A DNA stretch of 50,561 nucleotides from Deltaproteobacteria bacterium (lineage in GTDB: Bacteria > Desulfobacterota > Desulfobacteria > Desulfobacterales > Desulfatibacillaceae), in assembly GCA_016235345.1 (NCBI GenBank), contig JACRLG010000033.1, positions 1 through 50,561 on the forward strand, given 5' to 3'. Below are positions 8,615 to 17,040 of the stretch, piece by piece. Each line of letters opens with the position of its first letter. The first letter of the stretch is position 1. The position numbers and the translations under genes were made by a program. Below the pieces are notes generated by a model, which did not search any database, had not been told where the DNA came from, and was given only the letters and a program-made list of their open reading frames with translations.

Positions 8615-9394
8615 CTACTTGGCTTCGGGGTCTTCGGGCGCGATCAACTGATCCCTCATCCTGTCGCGCTCGCGGTTCCACTTGAGCCAGGAGTCGGTTT
8701 CCGCCTCGTCTGCGGCAACGTCGGAAAGGGCGAAGCCGCCTTTCGCGTCCACCCTTATGCGCTGCATGGCGGCTACTATCTGGACCCATTTTTCCATGGT
8801 GACGGGTGTAGGTCCCGCCACCGGGCTCGGACCAGCCACCTTTTCCGGCCTGTCCTGGGATTTTTTCGCGCTCCCGGAATATCTCCTGTCGAAAACCTGG
8901 GCCCAGGTCTCCACCCTGCCCTCGAAAACCGAGATGGTGGTTTCGGCGGCCTGGGCGTTCACGTCAAAGGCCGTGCCCCTTATGGCGCACACGGCCTTGT
9001 CGGTGGAAACCTTGAACTCGGAGTTCTTGCCCACGGCGGTCCGGGCGTTCACCCACAGGCGTCCTGCGGTGGAAAAGACGTTCACCACCCTGCCCTTCCC
9101 GGCGAAACTGGCCTTTTCAACCCGATGGCGACCGTTCGCGCCCATGCGTAGGATGGAGCCGTCCGAAAGGGTGAGTTCAGCCGTGGAGTCGGCCCCGGTC
9201 CTTATGGTGTCGCCTATGTATATGGGAGCGTCCAGGCCTGCCTTGCGCCAGGCCGCCCCCTTTGCCTGCACCATGACCTCGCCCGTGTAGAAACTGAGCG
9301 TCCCGGCGGCCCCGCCCCTGGGCGCGGCGAAAAGCACTGCGGCAGAAGAGAGAACGGCCAGGGCGACGACAAAAACAACCAGGGATTTTTTCAT
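8615..9394 (-). CDS. secreted FecR-domain protein
   Basis: 259 residues from ATG 9392-9394. An in-frame ATG six codons earlier (9410-9412) is also possible, since both have purine-rich sequence upstream. A signal peptide (1-24) is followed by a FecR domain with GDTIRTGADSTAELTLSDGS and CAIRGTAFDVN. The Pro-rich PSPVAGPTPVTMEKWVQIV segment near the C-terminus matches an equivalent PVAGPSKVSMTEWTAIV segment in the FecR protein at 1404-2150. The two flank the CHASE2, lipoprotein and LPP20-like genes, as if one gene was duplicated within the operon. Confidence 0.85.
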   Translation of the reverse strand: MKKSLVVFVVALAVLSSAAVLFAAPRGGAAGTLSFYTGEVMVQAKGAAWRKAGLDAPIYIGDTIRTGADSTAELTLSDGSILRMGANGRHRVEKASFAGKGRVVNVFSTAGRLWVNARTAVGKNSEFKVSTDKAVCAIRGTAFDVNAQAAETTISVFEGRVETWAQVFDRRYSGSAKKSQDRPEKVAGPSPVAGPTPVTMEKWVQIVAAMQRIRVDAKGGFALSDVAADEAETDSWLKWNRERDRMRDQLIAPEDPEAK

Positions 9395-9445
9395 TTTATT
9401 TTCCCGTTTCATTTCCCGCAAAAGTGAGTCGAAAAACCTCTGCCT

Positions 9446-9611
9446 GACAGGCTGATGAAAAACGATGAGCTGCAAGGCGCGCGAGCGAGCTGCGAGGGCG
9501 CGTACCCGCCCAAGAAATCGAAGAGTTCTTGGGCTAAATCAGGATGTTCGTACGTAACCGAGCGGCGATGCGATGCGCAACACAGCAGATCGCGTTTTTC
9601 GACAGCCTGTC
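9446..9611. repeat. dispersed palindromic repeat, copy C (166 bp)
   Basis: The longest copy. The ends GACAGGCTGATGAAAAACGA and CGCGTTTTTCGACAGCCTGTC are inverted repeats. The interior contains GCGCGAGCGAGCTGCGAGGG and a CCCAAGAA...TTCTTGGG hairpin absent from other copies, so this copy may carry a small insertion. It sits between the cyclase and FecR genes inside the operon. Confidence 0.7.
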
Positions 9612-9614
9612 AAA

Positions 9615-11870
9615 TTACTTACTTTTCATGGAATAAGCCCTGTTCCACTTGGAAGGGGGCGGAGAAACCTTGTAGTTCTGGCAGCGCCGGAACATCTCCA
9701 TGCTGGGCCCATCCGTGGGAAGGGCGGCAAGGGCGTCCGAAAAATGGGCTATGGCCTCGTCCCACTTCAAGGCCCGGTAGGCGGCAAGCCCCCTGGCGTA
9801 GTGATGGTTGGCCTCGGTCTGGGCGGGGAGAACCTCCCCCGGAAGTCCCTGAACCTCGTACACGGTTATGGGCTCGCCCTTGCCTATGACCATGACGAGG
9901 TCAAGCTCGCGGGCCGCGATCACGTGGCTGGCCTCCGAGAATGTGCTGCCCGATATCATGACGTAGGTGCCGTAGATTTTGTTGACGCCTTCCAGGCGGG
10001 CGGCGGTGTTAACGGTATCACCCATCATGGTGTAGTCCATTCGCATGGCCGAGCCCATGTTGCCCACGACGGCCTTGCCGGTATTCATGCCGATGCGCAT
10101 GTGAAGCGCGGGCCTGCCCTCAGCCGCCAGTTTTTTCCTAAGCTCCGCGAGCCTTTTCTGCATCTTCACGCAGGCCACGCAGGCCTTGGCGGCGTGATCG
10201 GGCAAATCGTTGGGGGCCCCGAAAAAGGCGATTATGGCGTCGCCCTCGTACTTGTCCACCGTGCCCATCTCACCCAGTATCACGTCACTCATCTCGGTGA
10301 GGAACTCGTTAAGAAGCGCCACCAGCTCATGTGCCGAAAGGCGCTCGCTGATGGAGGTGAAGCCCTGGAGGTCGGAAAAAAACGCTGTGATTTCGCGTTC
10401 CTCGCCGCCCAGGGCCAGCTTGTCCGGGTTCTTTATTATCTCCGACACCACCGATGGGGCCAGATAGGTGGAAAAGGCGTTTTTGAGGAAGCGCTTTTGT
10501 TTCTCCTCTGAGATGTACTTGTAGGCTGTCATGGCCACGTAGGTGGTGATCATGGCCGCGCCCGGATAGAGGATGTTCAACAAAAGTCCCTGGCTTGAAA
10601 AGAGGAACTGGCACATGATTAGATAAAAAGCGAAAATGCCTGCGGAAACCATAGCGCCGAAGGCTATGCGGCTTCTGGGAACGAAAAACCCTATTATGGC
10701 GGACAGGAATGCGATGGCGGCAAGGTCGAAGATGGTGGCCCAGTTGGGCCTCCACAGGTAATCCTCGTGCAGGATGTTGTCCACCACGTTGGCGTGGATT
10801 TCAAGACCCGGATAAATTTCCGAAAAGGGCGTGACCCGAAGGTCGAAGATGCCCACCGCAGTGGCCCCAACGAGGACTATCTTGCCTTTCAGGTTCTCCC
10901 TGGGAACCCGGTTTTCTATGATGCTGGAAACCGAGATGTGCGGAAAAGTCTTGGCCCCGCCCCGGTAATTGATCAGCAGATGCCCGGTCTCGTTCACCGG
11001 TATTTCGTGGGAGCCGCTTCTTACGTGGCTCACGCCGAAATCCTCTATTTCAAGGGAGAGTTCCTCGTTCCGAAAGGCCCGCACCGCCATGAGGGCCAAA
11101 GGCGCGTGAAAGTGGTTTTCGCACTTTATCACCATGGGCATCCAGCGCACGGTGCCGTCCTTGTCGGGCACCATGTTGAAATAGCCCGAATAATCGGTGG
11201 TCTCGGCTATCATCTTTATGTTGGCCGCAGGCATGATGGCCGTGCGGAGCCCGGTGAACCTGCGGCCCTCTTTGGTCTCCCGAATCTTCTGAAAGCGGCC
11301 CGAACGCACGTTTTCAACCTGGGAATCAATCTCGCCCTGGTCCAGCCGCCCAAGCTCCTTGCGGTCCATGTGGAAAAAATAGCCCAGGACCACCTTGGTT
11401 TTGGACGCTTTTATGGTATCGGCCAGAATCCGGTCGTTGTCCCCGGCCTCCTTCAGCCGCCCGAAGCTCTCGGAAAGGTTGGGGGTGAGCGCCCCGGCCT
11501 CCTTCACCAGGCGCTCGGCCTCCTCCACCGGTTTTATGGTGTTGTTGGGGTCCGGCTCCAGGAAACCGATATCCAGGGCCACCACGGCGGCCCCGGCGTC
11601 GGCCAGGTTTTTGATCATGCGGGCTATCTTTTCGCGGGGCCAGATCCACTTGCCCTCTTCCTTCAGGCTCTGCTCGTCGATGACGGCCAGCACCACTTCG
11701 GGCCCCACCGGGCGCTCGCCCCTGAACCTGAACCTGAGATCGACCGTGTTCAACTCCACCATGTCCAGGAAGGACAGCTGGGAGACATAGGCTGCGGTCC
11801 AGGCCAGAACGATGATGACGGTGAGCATGGCTGGGCCGGGCTTTACGAGGCGACGGAATAATCCGGTCAT
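9615..11870 (-). CDS. CHASE2-domain class III adenylate cyclase
   Basis: 751 residues from ATG 11868-11870; a GTG at 11925-11927 would add 19 residues and neither start has a good ribosome-binding site. One N-terminal helix, a periplasmic CHASE2 domain (about 35-360), three more membrane helices (about 380-450) and a cytosolic class III cyclase domain (about 485-640). In the cyclase the two metal-binding Asp (FFSD500, GD544), the Lys540 and Asp618 expected for ATP selection, and Asn621/Arg625 for transition-state binding are all present. The active site therefore looks intact and ATP-specific. A short TPR-like tail follows (GLAAYRALKWDEAIAHFSDA). First gene of the minus-strand operon, predicted to turn an envelope signal into cAMP. 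Confidence 0.9.
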   Translation of the reverse strand: MTGLFRRLVKPGPAMLTVIIVLAWTAAYVSQLSFLDMVELNTVDLRFRFRGERPVGPEVVLAVIDEQSLKEEGKWIWPREKIARMIKNLADAGAAVVALDIGFLEPDPNNTIKPVEEAERLVKEAGALTPNLSESFGRLKEAGDNDRILADTIKASKTKVVLGYFFHMDRKELGRLDQGEIDSQVENVRSGRFQKIRETKEGRRFTGLRTAIMPAANIKMIAETTDYSGYFNMVPDKDGTVRWMPMVIKCENHFHAPLALMAVRAFRNEELSLEIEDFGVSHVRSGSHEIPVNETGHLLINYRGGAKTFPHISVSSIIENRVPRENLKGKIVLVGATAVGIFDLRVTPFSEIYPGLEIHANVVDNILHEDYLWRPNWATIFDLAAIAFLSAIIGFFVPRSRIAFGAMVSAGIFAFYLIMCQFLFSSQGLLLNILYPGAAMITTYVAMTAYKYISEEKQKRFLKNAFSTYLAPSVVSEIIKNPDKLALGGEEREITAFFSDLQGFTSISERLSAHELVALLNEFLTEMSDVILGEMGTVDKYEGDAIIAFFGAPNDLPDHAAKACVACVKMQKRLAELRKKLAAEGRPALHMRIGMNTGKAVVGNMGSAMRMDYTMMGDTVNTAARLEGVNKIYGTYVMISGSTFSEASHVIAARELDLVMVIGKGEPITVYEVQGLPGEVLPAQTEANHHYARGLAAYRALKWDEAIAHFSDALAALPTDGPSMEMFRRCQNYKVSPPPSKWNRAYSMKSK

Positions 11871-12180
11871 GGGTGCTCGCTTCGCCTTGGGGTGAATGGA
11901 AATGGAGGATATTGACAAATTTTTCACTCGCTTCCGCGTTTAATATCCCAAGGAGCGGTCCGAGGTCAAGCCCAAGGTGTCGCGCGGCTGCGGGATGGGG
12001 AGGAAAGCAGGGTTTCCCGCGCCGTTAACGCCCGGAATCCGTTTCCTGACCCAACGTTCATCGAAGCCGTGCGACAGGTTTTCAGGTTCCGCCCGCCCGG
12101 AACGGGAGGCGCAAGGAAGGGCAATTTCGGCCCCGCCGGGTCATCTGACGGGAAATCGGCATATTCGGCTCGCTAAGTGA
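11871..12180. other. divergent intergenic region, no gene seen
   Basis: This separates the minus-strand cyclase operon from plus-strand genes and must hold the cyclase promoter, but no convincing minus-strand -35/-10 pair was found. A TTGACA at 11912-11917 has no properly spaced -10. The rest is GC-rich and without a credible open frame. Confidence 0.5.
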
Positions 12181-12209
12181 TTGACAATGCATTTAAATTT
12201 GGTTATCTT
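12181..12209 (+). promoter_or_regulatory. sigma70-type promoter
   Basis: TTGACA (12181-12186), a 17-bp spacer and TATCTT (12204-12209) form a near-consensus promoter in a locally AT-rich stretch. It would transcribe the small gene at 12335 with a leader of about 120 nt. Confidence 0.7.
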
Positions 12210-12334
12210 CAAAAAAAATGACGCAGACGTACAAAAAAGGTTGTTCGCGCCGAATCCCACCTGCCTGGGCTCTGACCCGGCCATTGGGGATGACGCCGCC
12301 AAAATACACTACCGGTTGATTCGGAAGGCGCTTC

Positions 12335-12679
12335 ATGAAGTGCATCGACGGCATCGAGGGCGTGTTGCGGGAGGTCATCACGGGCTTCGTGGGCCTTTAC
12401 GAAACCGATGAGGTCGACGCAATGACCTATATCCGTTTCGCCAAAAGCCTCATCGAGTCGGCCTCGGCCTTTGTCTCGGCCAACCCCGAAATAACGACGC
12501 CGGCGGCTTTTCTGCAAAACGTGCTTTACGACGACGCCCGAAACGGCTTTCTGGACGCCCTTGGCCGGAAACGCGACAACGACTCCGAGGCCGACGGGGA
12601 GCCGTGCTGCAATCCCAAAGAGGGCTATTCGGAGCATTTTTTCGATTATGCGTATAGGTTGGACACCTATCCCGATTAA
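12335..12679 (+). CDS. hypothetical protein
   Basis: 114 residues. ATG 12335 follows GGAAGG by six bases, and a clear promoter lies upstream. The N-terminal two thirds is predicted helical (GIEGVLREVITGFVGLYETD; TYIRFAKSLIESASAFVSAN), while the C-terminus is acidic and ends in YAYRLDTYPD. No signal peptide or membrane helix and no family recognised. The codon pattern suits the surrounding genome. It is followed by a repeat element that would end the transcript or its stable part. Confidence 0.55.
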   Translation: MKCIDGIEGVLREVITGFVGLYETDEVDAMTYIRFAKSLIESASAFVSANPEITTPAAFLQNVLYDDARNGFLDALGRKRDNDSEADGEPCCNPKEGYSEHFFDYAYRLDTYPD

Positions 12680-12690
12680 AACGTCCTTGA

Positions 12691-12783
12691 GCGCCCGTCT
12701 AAAAACGCGAATTGACAGTGCCCGTGCTTCATCGCCAATATTCAGACTGTTATCCGGGCTTCGCTTAGCGCCTTTTTCAAAGG
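12691..12783. repeat. dispersed palindromic repeat, copy D (inverted relative to copy B)
   Basis: CCCGTCTAAAAACGCGAATT ... GCCTTTTTCAAAGG is the reverse-complement form of copy B (948-1040), and the two agree over nearly the whole length. Located between two small genes. Confidence 0.65.
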
Positions 12784-12850
12784 ACTTACAATATTTTTTG
12801 GCCTCTTTGGGAGGCTGCATCATAACAATTTGCCGTTACGGAGCAGTGCG

Positions 12851-13012
12851 GTGGATGACAATTTCGACGCAGGCATCATGGCCGAGCTTGACAGCATCAT
12901 GAAAAACGTTGACAACGTTGTGAAAAGACTCGAAGAAGCAGGTTACGGCATCAAGGGCGCATCCGGGGACGGATCGGGAGAATCCGCAGAAGGCGTCGGG
13001 CGCAAGTCCTGA
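12851..13012 (+). CDS. possible small helical protein
   Basis: 53 residues if the GTG at 12851, preceded by GGAG at seven bases, is the start; a TTG at 12830 and an ATG at 12878 are alternatives. The middle (MAELDSIMKNVDNVVKRLEE) has a heptad-like pattern suited to a short coiled coil, and the tail is Gly/Ser-rich. No homology recognised. Kept as tentative because of its size and non-ATG start. Confidence 0.35.
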   Translation: MDDNFDAGIMAELDSIMKNVDNVVKRLEEAGYGIKGASGDGSGESAEGVGRKS

Positions 13013-13300
13013 CCCTCACGGCGTCGGCGGACATCGGCCCGCCTCCCGGCCTCTTTGTCGCGCCCGGCCATTTACCCCGGCAATCGGGCGCGGTTTATAA
13101 GCCCCGGAAATTTGTTTCCAAGATATTAGAAGGAGCGCTATTTATTTCCATTTTTCGCTTCCACGAAAAAAGGGTGGGGGCAGAAGATCGGGGCATTTCT
13201 TCTCCGGGCCGGATTCCCTTAAAAAAGGGAAAAGAATCATGCTCCGCTTAATAACCCAACAATAACGCGGTACTCACCCCTGGCCGCCACGGGAGGCCTC

Positions 13301-13591
13301 ATGGCTCTGACCAAAAGCGACATCGTTGAAAAAATCTACAACCTCGGTTTTTCCAAGAAAGAATCCGTGGACATTGTCGAAGATCTCATAGAGATCATCA
13401 AAAAAAGCCTTCAGGAAGGTGAAGACGTCCTGATTTCCGGCTTCGGCAAGTTCTGCGTCAAAAAGAAGACCGAGCGGCGCGGGCGCAACCCCGCCACGGG
13501 TGAAGACCTCATGCTCCGCCAGCGGCAGGTGGTCACCTTCAAGTGTTCGGGCAAGCTCCGGGACAAGATCAACGAGGGCTCCGGCGACTGA
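13301..13591 (+). CDS. ihfA: integration host factor alpha-like DNA-bending protein
   Basis: 96 residues of the HU/IHF family. MALTKSDIVEKIYN at the start and the DNA-arm signature GRNPATGEDLMLRQRQVVTF (about residues 60-79) match IhfA better than HU. GGGAGG lies upstream of the ATG. As a nucleoid protein it would bend DNA at promoters and recombination sites. The usual pheT neighbour is absent, so the gene stands alone and the alpha-subunit assignment rests on sequence only. About 290 bases upstream (13013-13300) contain no gene and should hold its promoter. Confidence 0.85.
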   Translation: MALTKSDIVEKIYNLGFSKKESVDIVEDLIEIIKKSLQEGEDVLISGFGKFCVKKKTERRGRNPATGEDLMLRQRQVVTFKCSGKLRDKINEGSGD

Positions 13592-13644
13592 GCCCTTTCC
13601 GGGCCGCCTTGCCCGTTTTCCCCGCCACTCACCTGAAGCCCATA

Positions 13645-13731
13645 TCAAAAAAGGCTCTACGCGAAACCTGGATGCCATTTTTGATGATGGCGGTGAACAA
13701 CGCTAAAGTATAGCGTTTTCAGGCAGGCTGT
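13645..13731. repeat. dispersed repeat, divergent copy E1
   Basis: AAAAAAGGCTCTACGCGAAACCTGG at the left and GCGTTTTCAGGCAGGCTG at the right resemble the ends of copy B, with a diverged middle containing CGCTAAAGTATAGCG (a small hairpin). It directly abuts copy E2. Confidence 0.5.
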
Positions 13732-13733
13732 GA

Positions 13734-13854
13734 AGCCTGGATAAAAACGATGAAGCGCAAGGAGTGCGAGCGAGCGGCGAGGGAGCGTACGCCTTTGTAC
13801 GTGACCGAGCCGCGAGGCGATGCACGACACAGCGATTCGCGTTTTTATACAGGC
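13734..13854. repeat. dispersed palindromic repeat, copy E2 (best-preserved)
   Basis: The left end AGCCTGGATAAAAACGATGA and right end TTCGCGTTTTTATACAGGC are near-perfect inverted repeats. The interior has GCGAGCGAGCGGCGAGGGAG and a CGTAC...GTACG dyad. It ends 18 bp before the start codon of the next gene, so it forms most of that gene's leader. Confidence 0.75.
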
Positions 13855-13871
13855 GCAAATTGGAGGCCGTT

Positions 13872-14540
13872 ATGCCGGAGGAAGAAACCCCCTTTCCCAC
13901 CATGCCCATACTGCACTGGTGGACGTTGCGCAAACGCTTCAAGGAGCGCATCGCGGACATCGTCCCCGGAATCGTCACCGACAAGTACGTTGCCGGGGTT
14001 CTGAACGTAAGGGAGGCGACGGTCACAACCTCTGTCACGCCCTGCCTCAAGGCCGTGGGCATACTGGCCGCAGACAACCGCACCACCGACCGCATGGAGC
14101 GCTGGCTTGCGGACGACAAATACGCCGGGGTCTGCCGGGAAATACTGGCTGACGTCTATCCTGCGGAGCTTTTGCAGGCGGTTCCAGACCCTTCGGCCAA
14201 CAGGATCGACGCAGAGAACTGGTTCGCCTCCCACACAGGGACCGGGCCCGTGGCCGCCCGCAAGATGACCGCCTTTTTCAGCCTGCTCAGGGACGCGGAC
14301 CTTTCCAAGAGCCACGGCGCAAGGCCGCCCGCCCGCCGGGCTGACTCTTCGGAGGCCGCAGAAGGCTCGGGCCTTGAAATCTTTTCCCAAAAACTTTCGG
14401 GCCTTATCGCAAAAACAGGAGGAAAGGTGCGGCCCGTTGTCCAGGTCACCTTTCAGGTGGTGATAACCCCCGAAACCACGAATGACCAGATAGATTACGT
14501 TTTCGCACAGCTTGCGCGCATGAGCCGCCAGGACGATTGA
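13872..14540 (+). CDS. DUF5343-like protein
   Basis: 222 residues from ATG 13872, which follows GGAGG by five bases; the frame is open upstream only through a repeat element. Residues about 10-140 (FKERIADIVPGIVTDKYVAG; ADNRTTDRMERWLADDKYAG; ILADVYPAELLQAVPDPSAN) fit the DUF5343 pattern: a helical domain with a winged-helix-like start and a conserved Tyr-Pro-x-Leu near the middle. After a Pro/Arg linker a second short segment (residues about 170-222) resembles the C-terminal part of some DUF5343 proteins. Function unknown. A good terminator follows immediately, so it is probably monocistronic. Confidence 0.6.
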   Translation: MPEEETPFPTMPILHWWTLRKRFKERIADIVPGIVTDKYVAGVLNVREATVTTSVTPCLKAVGILAADNRTTDRMERWLADDKYAGVCREILADVYPAELLQAVPDPSANRIDAENWFASHTGTGPVAARKMTAFFSLLRDADLSKSHGARPPARRADSSEAAEGSGLEIFSQKLSGLIAKTGGKVRPVVQVTFQVVITPETTNDQIDYVFAQLARMSRQDD

Positions 14541-14566
14541 AAAGGCCAGCCGAGTGGCCTTTTTTT
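14541..14566 (+). terminator. intrinsic terminator after the DUF5343-like gene
   Basis: An 8-bp stem AAAGGCCA / TGGCCTTT with a 6-nt loop runs into a T run ending at 14566. It begins at the stop codon of the preceding gene. Confidence 0.85.
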
Positions 14567-14779
14567 GAGGCCCCCGGCGAGGCTTCCCGCCTGCCGTCTT
14601 CCCTGCAATCCGCATTTTCCAGCCACCGGACACGCTGCTTACGGCCAACCTTTCGGGTGGCCGGTCGAATTTTTTCGCGGACCAGAACCTGCTGCCCTGC
14701 AAAAAAATCCCTTTGCCTTAAGGCTATGCTAAAATGGATCGTGATTAAAAATTTCAAGTACGCCATCAAAACCCTATGG

Positions 14780-14798
14780 AAAACCTTCGGGTTTTTTT
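14780..14798 (+). terminator. weak terminator-like hairpin
   Basis: AAAACC, a TTCG tetraloop, GGTTTT and further Ts form a small hairpin with a T tail. An alternative longer pairing AAAACCC/GGGTTTT (14768-14774 with the same 3' arm) is possible. No gene is evident between the previous terminator and this one (14567-14779). Confidence 0.4.
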
Positions 14799-14845
14799 AA
14801 GGGCTCATCAACAAAATCTTACCGGGTACACGACATGGGGGGGCC

Positions 14846-16309
14846 ATGCGGGAAGTTTTGCTTGCGATTCTGCTTATAGGGGCGACCGGAATATACAATT
14901 TCGACGACGCCCTTCTCGATTCAGCCCCGAACAGGCAGGGGGCGGAGGCGATCCATGACCTATTGAGCTTCTTCAACGGCCCGGACATCGTCATGGACCA
15001 GCCCACCGGGGCTTTTTTCGACTATGTGGCGGACAGCCTGGAAAATTTCAGCTTTCCCAGGTTTTACGCCAACAAGTTCATGAGGGCGCTTCCGGGCGGC
15101 TTCCGGGGCGTGGCCATCCAGGGCGCGCGCGGCACCGCCGGATACAACTGGCGGCTTTCCATGGCCGACATCGAGTGCATGGAGCCCAACGGCCTGGGAA
15201 ATTTCATAGCCGAGCTGGGGCTCAAAAAGACCGCCGGGCCGACCTATCTGGGAAGGATCAGGGCCAAGATCGGAACCGGGATGCTTTCCCATGAAAACAC
15301 CGTCGCCTTCACCACCGGGCTTTTGAAGGTGACCGCGCCGGAAAACGTCTTCGCCATGCAGTCCCTGAAGGGCCGCGACACCCGCATGATCCCGGAGGAG
15401 GCCCTCCAGGTCATAGCCGAGTTCTACAAGGCCTTCCCGCGTTTCGCCGTGGTTTTCAAGAAATACATTTATATCTACCACAGCCTTCTGCGGCGGGACC
15501 GGTTGGGCGGCACCGAATTCACCCGCTCCACCGTGCGGGCCTTTTTCCGAATGGAGGAGATTTCAAAGGATTTTCCGGCCCTTTATCAGTTCGTGAAGGA
15601 CATAAAGGGCTTTTTCCGAATCCGCGTCACCCTCAAAAACAGGCAGGGCAACATCCTTTCGGAAATGCTCGTCGACGCCAAGGAGGATTTCTTCTCCCTC
15701 AAATCCCTCACCAGAGACGGAAAAATAATTCCCTTCGACGCCAAGGGCAACCCGGTCTTTTCCGAGGCCGTGCTTCTCACCGCGCTGACGGATTATTCCT
15801 TCGACGTTTTCATAGACAACCACGTTGACGTTTATGGGCTAAAATTTGACACCCCCCGCATACGGTTCTCCTGCCGGTATCAGAACACCCCCAAGGCGGG
15901 AAGCCTGGACATCCGCCTGGCCGAGTCACCGAAAACCAGGGTCACGGGCAAGTTGGGCGACGTTGTTCCGGCCTGGCTCGTCAACATGGCCATTCCAAGC
16001 GACATGGCGGGCCAGGTCAACTCCGCCGCCGATGTTTTTTTCAGGGCGAACAACGGCCAGGGCACCAATCTGCGCCTTTCCTTTGACACGACCTACCAAG
16101 ATGACGTAGTGTTGCGGGTCAACGGCGGCACGGAGTTTCTGGACAACTTTTTCACGGGCTTCACCCTTTCCACCCTTTCCCACCGGCTGCAGATAAAGGA
16201 AGGGGTCCGCAAGGAGGCCATGAAATTCTTCCGGCAGGCCGTGGCCGGGCTTCTCGCCGACGTGGACACCTATCGCAAAAGGACCGGGCCGAGGCCCCCA
16301 AAAAAGTGA
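14846..16309 (+). CDS. large exported orphan protein, function unknown
   Basis: 487 residues starting ATG 14846 after a G-rich tract (GGGGGGGCC). A hydrophobic N-terminus (MREVLLAILLIGATGIYNF) suggests a signal anchor. The rest is soluble, mixed alpha/beta, with a moderately conserved-looking middle (HSLLRRDRLGGTEFTRSTVR). A late beta-rich region (about 300-440) includes LRLSFDTTYQDDVVLRVNGG. No motif or family is recognised. The next gene, a small lipoprotein, starts 36 bp after its stop, so the pair is likely co-transcribed and may work together in the envelope. Confidence 0.6.
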   Translation: MREVLLAILLIGATGIYNFDDALLDSAPNRQGAEAIHDLLSFFNGPDIVMDQPTGAFFDYVADSLENFSFPRFYANKFMRALPGGFRGVAIQGARGTAGYNWRLSMADIECMEPNGLGNFIAELGLKKTAGPTYLGRIRAKIGTGMLSHENTVAFTTGLLKVTAPENVFAMQSLKGRDTRMIPEEALQVIAEFYKAFPRFAVVFKKYIYIYHSLLRRDRLGGTEFTRSTVRAFFRMEEISKDFPALYQFVKDIKGFFRIRVTLKNRQGNILSEMLVDAKEDFFSLKSLTRDGKIIPFDAKGNPVFSEAVLLTALTDYSFDVFIDNHVDVYGLKFDTPRIRFSCRYQNTPKAGSLDIRLAESPKTRVTGKLGDVVPAWLVNMAIPSDMAGQVNSAADVFFRANNGQGTNLRLSFDTTYQDDVVLRVNGGTEFLDNFFTGFTLSTLSHRLQIKEGVRKEAMKFFRQAVAGLLADVDTYRKRTGPRPPKK

Positions 16310-16344
16310 ACAGCCAACGACTTAATAACCCTTCGGAGCCATAA

Positions 16345-16827
16345 ATGAAAAGAACGCTTTTGATTTTCGCCCTCACAGCCGTCCTCGCAGCTTCTTTCGG
16401 CTGCGACAGGGCCGCCTCCTTCAAATCCATCACGGGCGATTATGCGGTGGACATCGTAAAGAGCCTGGAGATAATCAAGACCACCGACCGCTACAAGGCC
16501 CTTCCCAGGGAAAAGCAGGCCGAGGTGGAGGCCATGTTTTCAAGCGTGGTCAAATCCAGCAGGCTCAACCTTGCCGAGAACAAGCTCACGGTGGTTGTGG
16601 AGGGCCGGCAGGTGGAGATTCCCATAACGAGCGTGAAGAAAACCGAAAACGGGTTTGAAATAACCAGCAAGATCGAGCCTCCGCCGAATGCCGCCAAGGC
16701 CCCCGGAGCCCCTGCGCCAGCGCCCAGAATCCTAAACCTTGGAATAAAGGTGGACGAAGACAGGATTCAGTTCTTCATGGCCGGAAATCCGGGGCTGTCG
16801 CAGCATATCTGGAAGAAGACATCCTGA
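16345..16827 (+). CDS. small lipoprotein, function unknown
   Basis: 160 residues. The lipobox AASFGC gives Cys20, followed by a helix-forming segment (GDYAVDIVKSLEIIKTTDRY), a beta pair (KLTVVVEGRQVEIPITSVKK) and a Pro/Ala linker (about residues 116-128). The protein ends in IWKKTS. The architecture is a lipid-anchored adaptor, but no family is recognised. It lies close after the 487-residue exported gene and before a repeat element. Confidence 0.6.
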   Translation: MKRTLLIFALTAVLAASFGCDRAASFKSITGDYAVDIVKSLEIIKTTDRYKALPREKQAEVEAMFSSVVKSSRLNLAENKLTVVVEGRQVEIPITSVKKTENGFEITSKIEPPPNAAKAPGAPAPAPRILNLGIKVDEDRIQFFMAGNPGLSQHIWKKTS

Positions 16828-16829
16828 CC

Positions 16830-16950
16830 GCCCGTATAAAAACGCGAACTGCTGTGTCAGGCATCAAAGCCAATTTCGGTCACGTACGAAAAAGTACGCT
16901 CCCTCATTGGCTTTTCGCCTTCCTTGCATTTCATCGTTTTTATCCAGGCT
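16830..16950. repeat. dispersed palindromic repeat, copy F
   Basis: CCCGTATAAAAACGCGAACTG at the left and ATCGTTTTTATCCAGGCT at the right are inverted repeats. A CACGTACGAAAAAGTACG hairpin lies in the middle. The copy is inverted relative to copy E2. Confidence 0.7.
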
Positions 16951-17040
16951 TTGTATCCAAATATCGCGATCGGAAATTTCCATGCCTCCCCCATCAGGGC
17001 GGTCGGGGGACTTTGCAGGGCTTTTAAGGACTTGTTATAA

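Noticed and set aside
10767-11861. Long plus-strand open frame of 364 codons opposite the CHASE2-cyclase gene
   Set aside because: High GC leaves long open frames opposite real genes; composition is His/Gly/Val-rich with no domain or ribosome-binding site, and the minus strand encodes a clear enzyme.
12209-12823. Minus-strand open frame of 204 codons across the repeat D region
   Set aside because: Its start lies beyond a repeat element and includes translated repeat sequence; the plus-strand gene with a promoter and good ribosome-binding site explains the region better.
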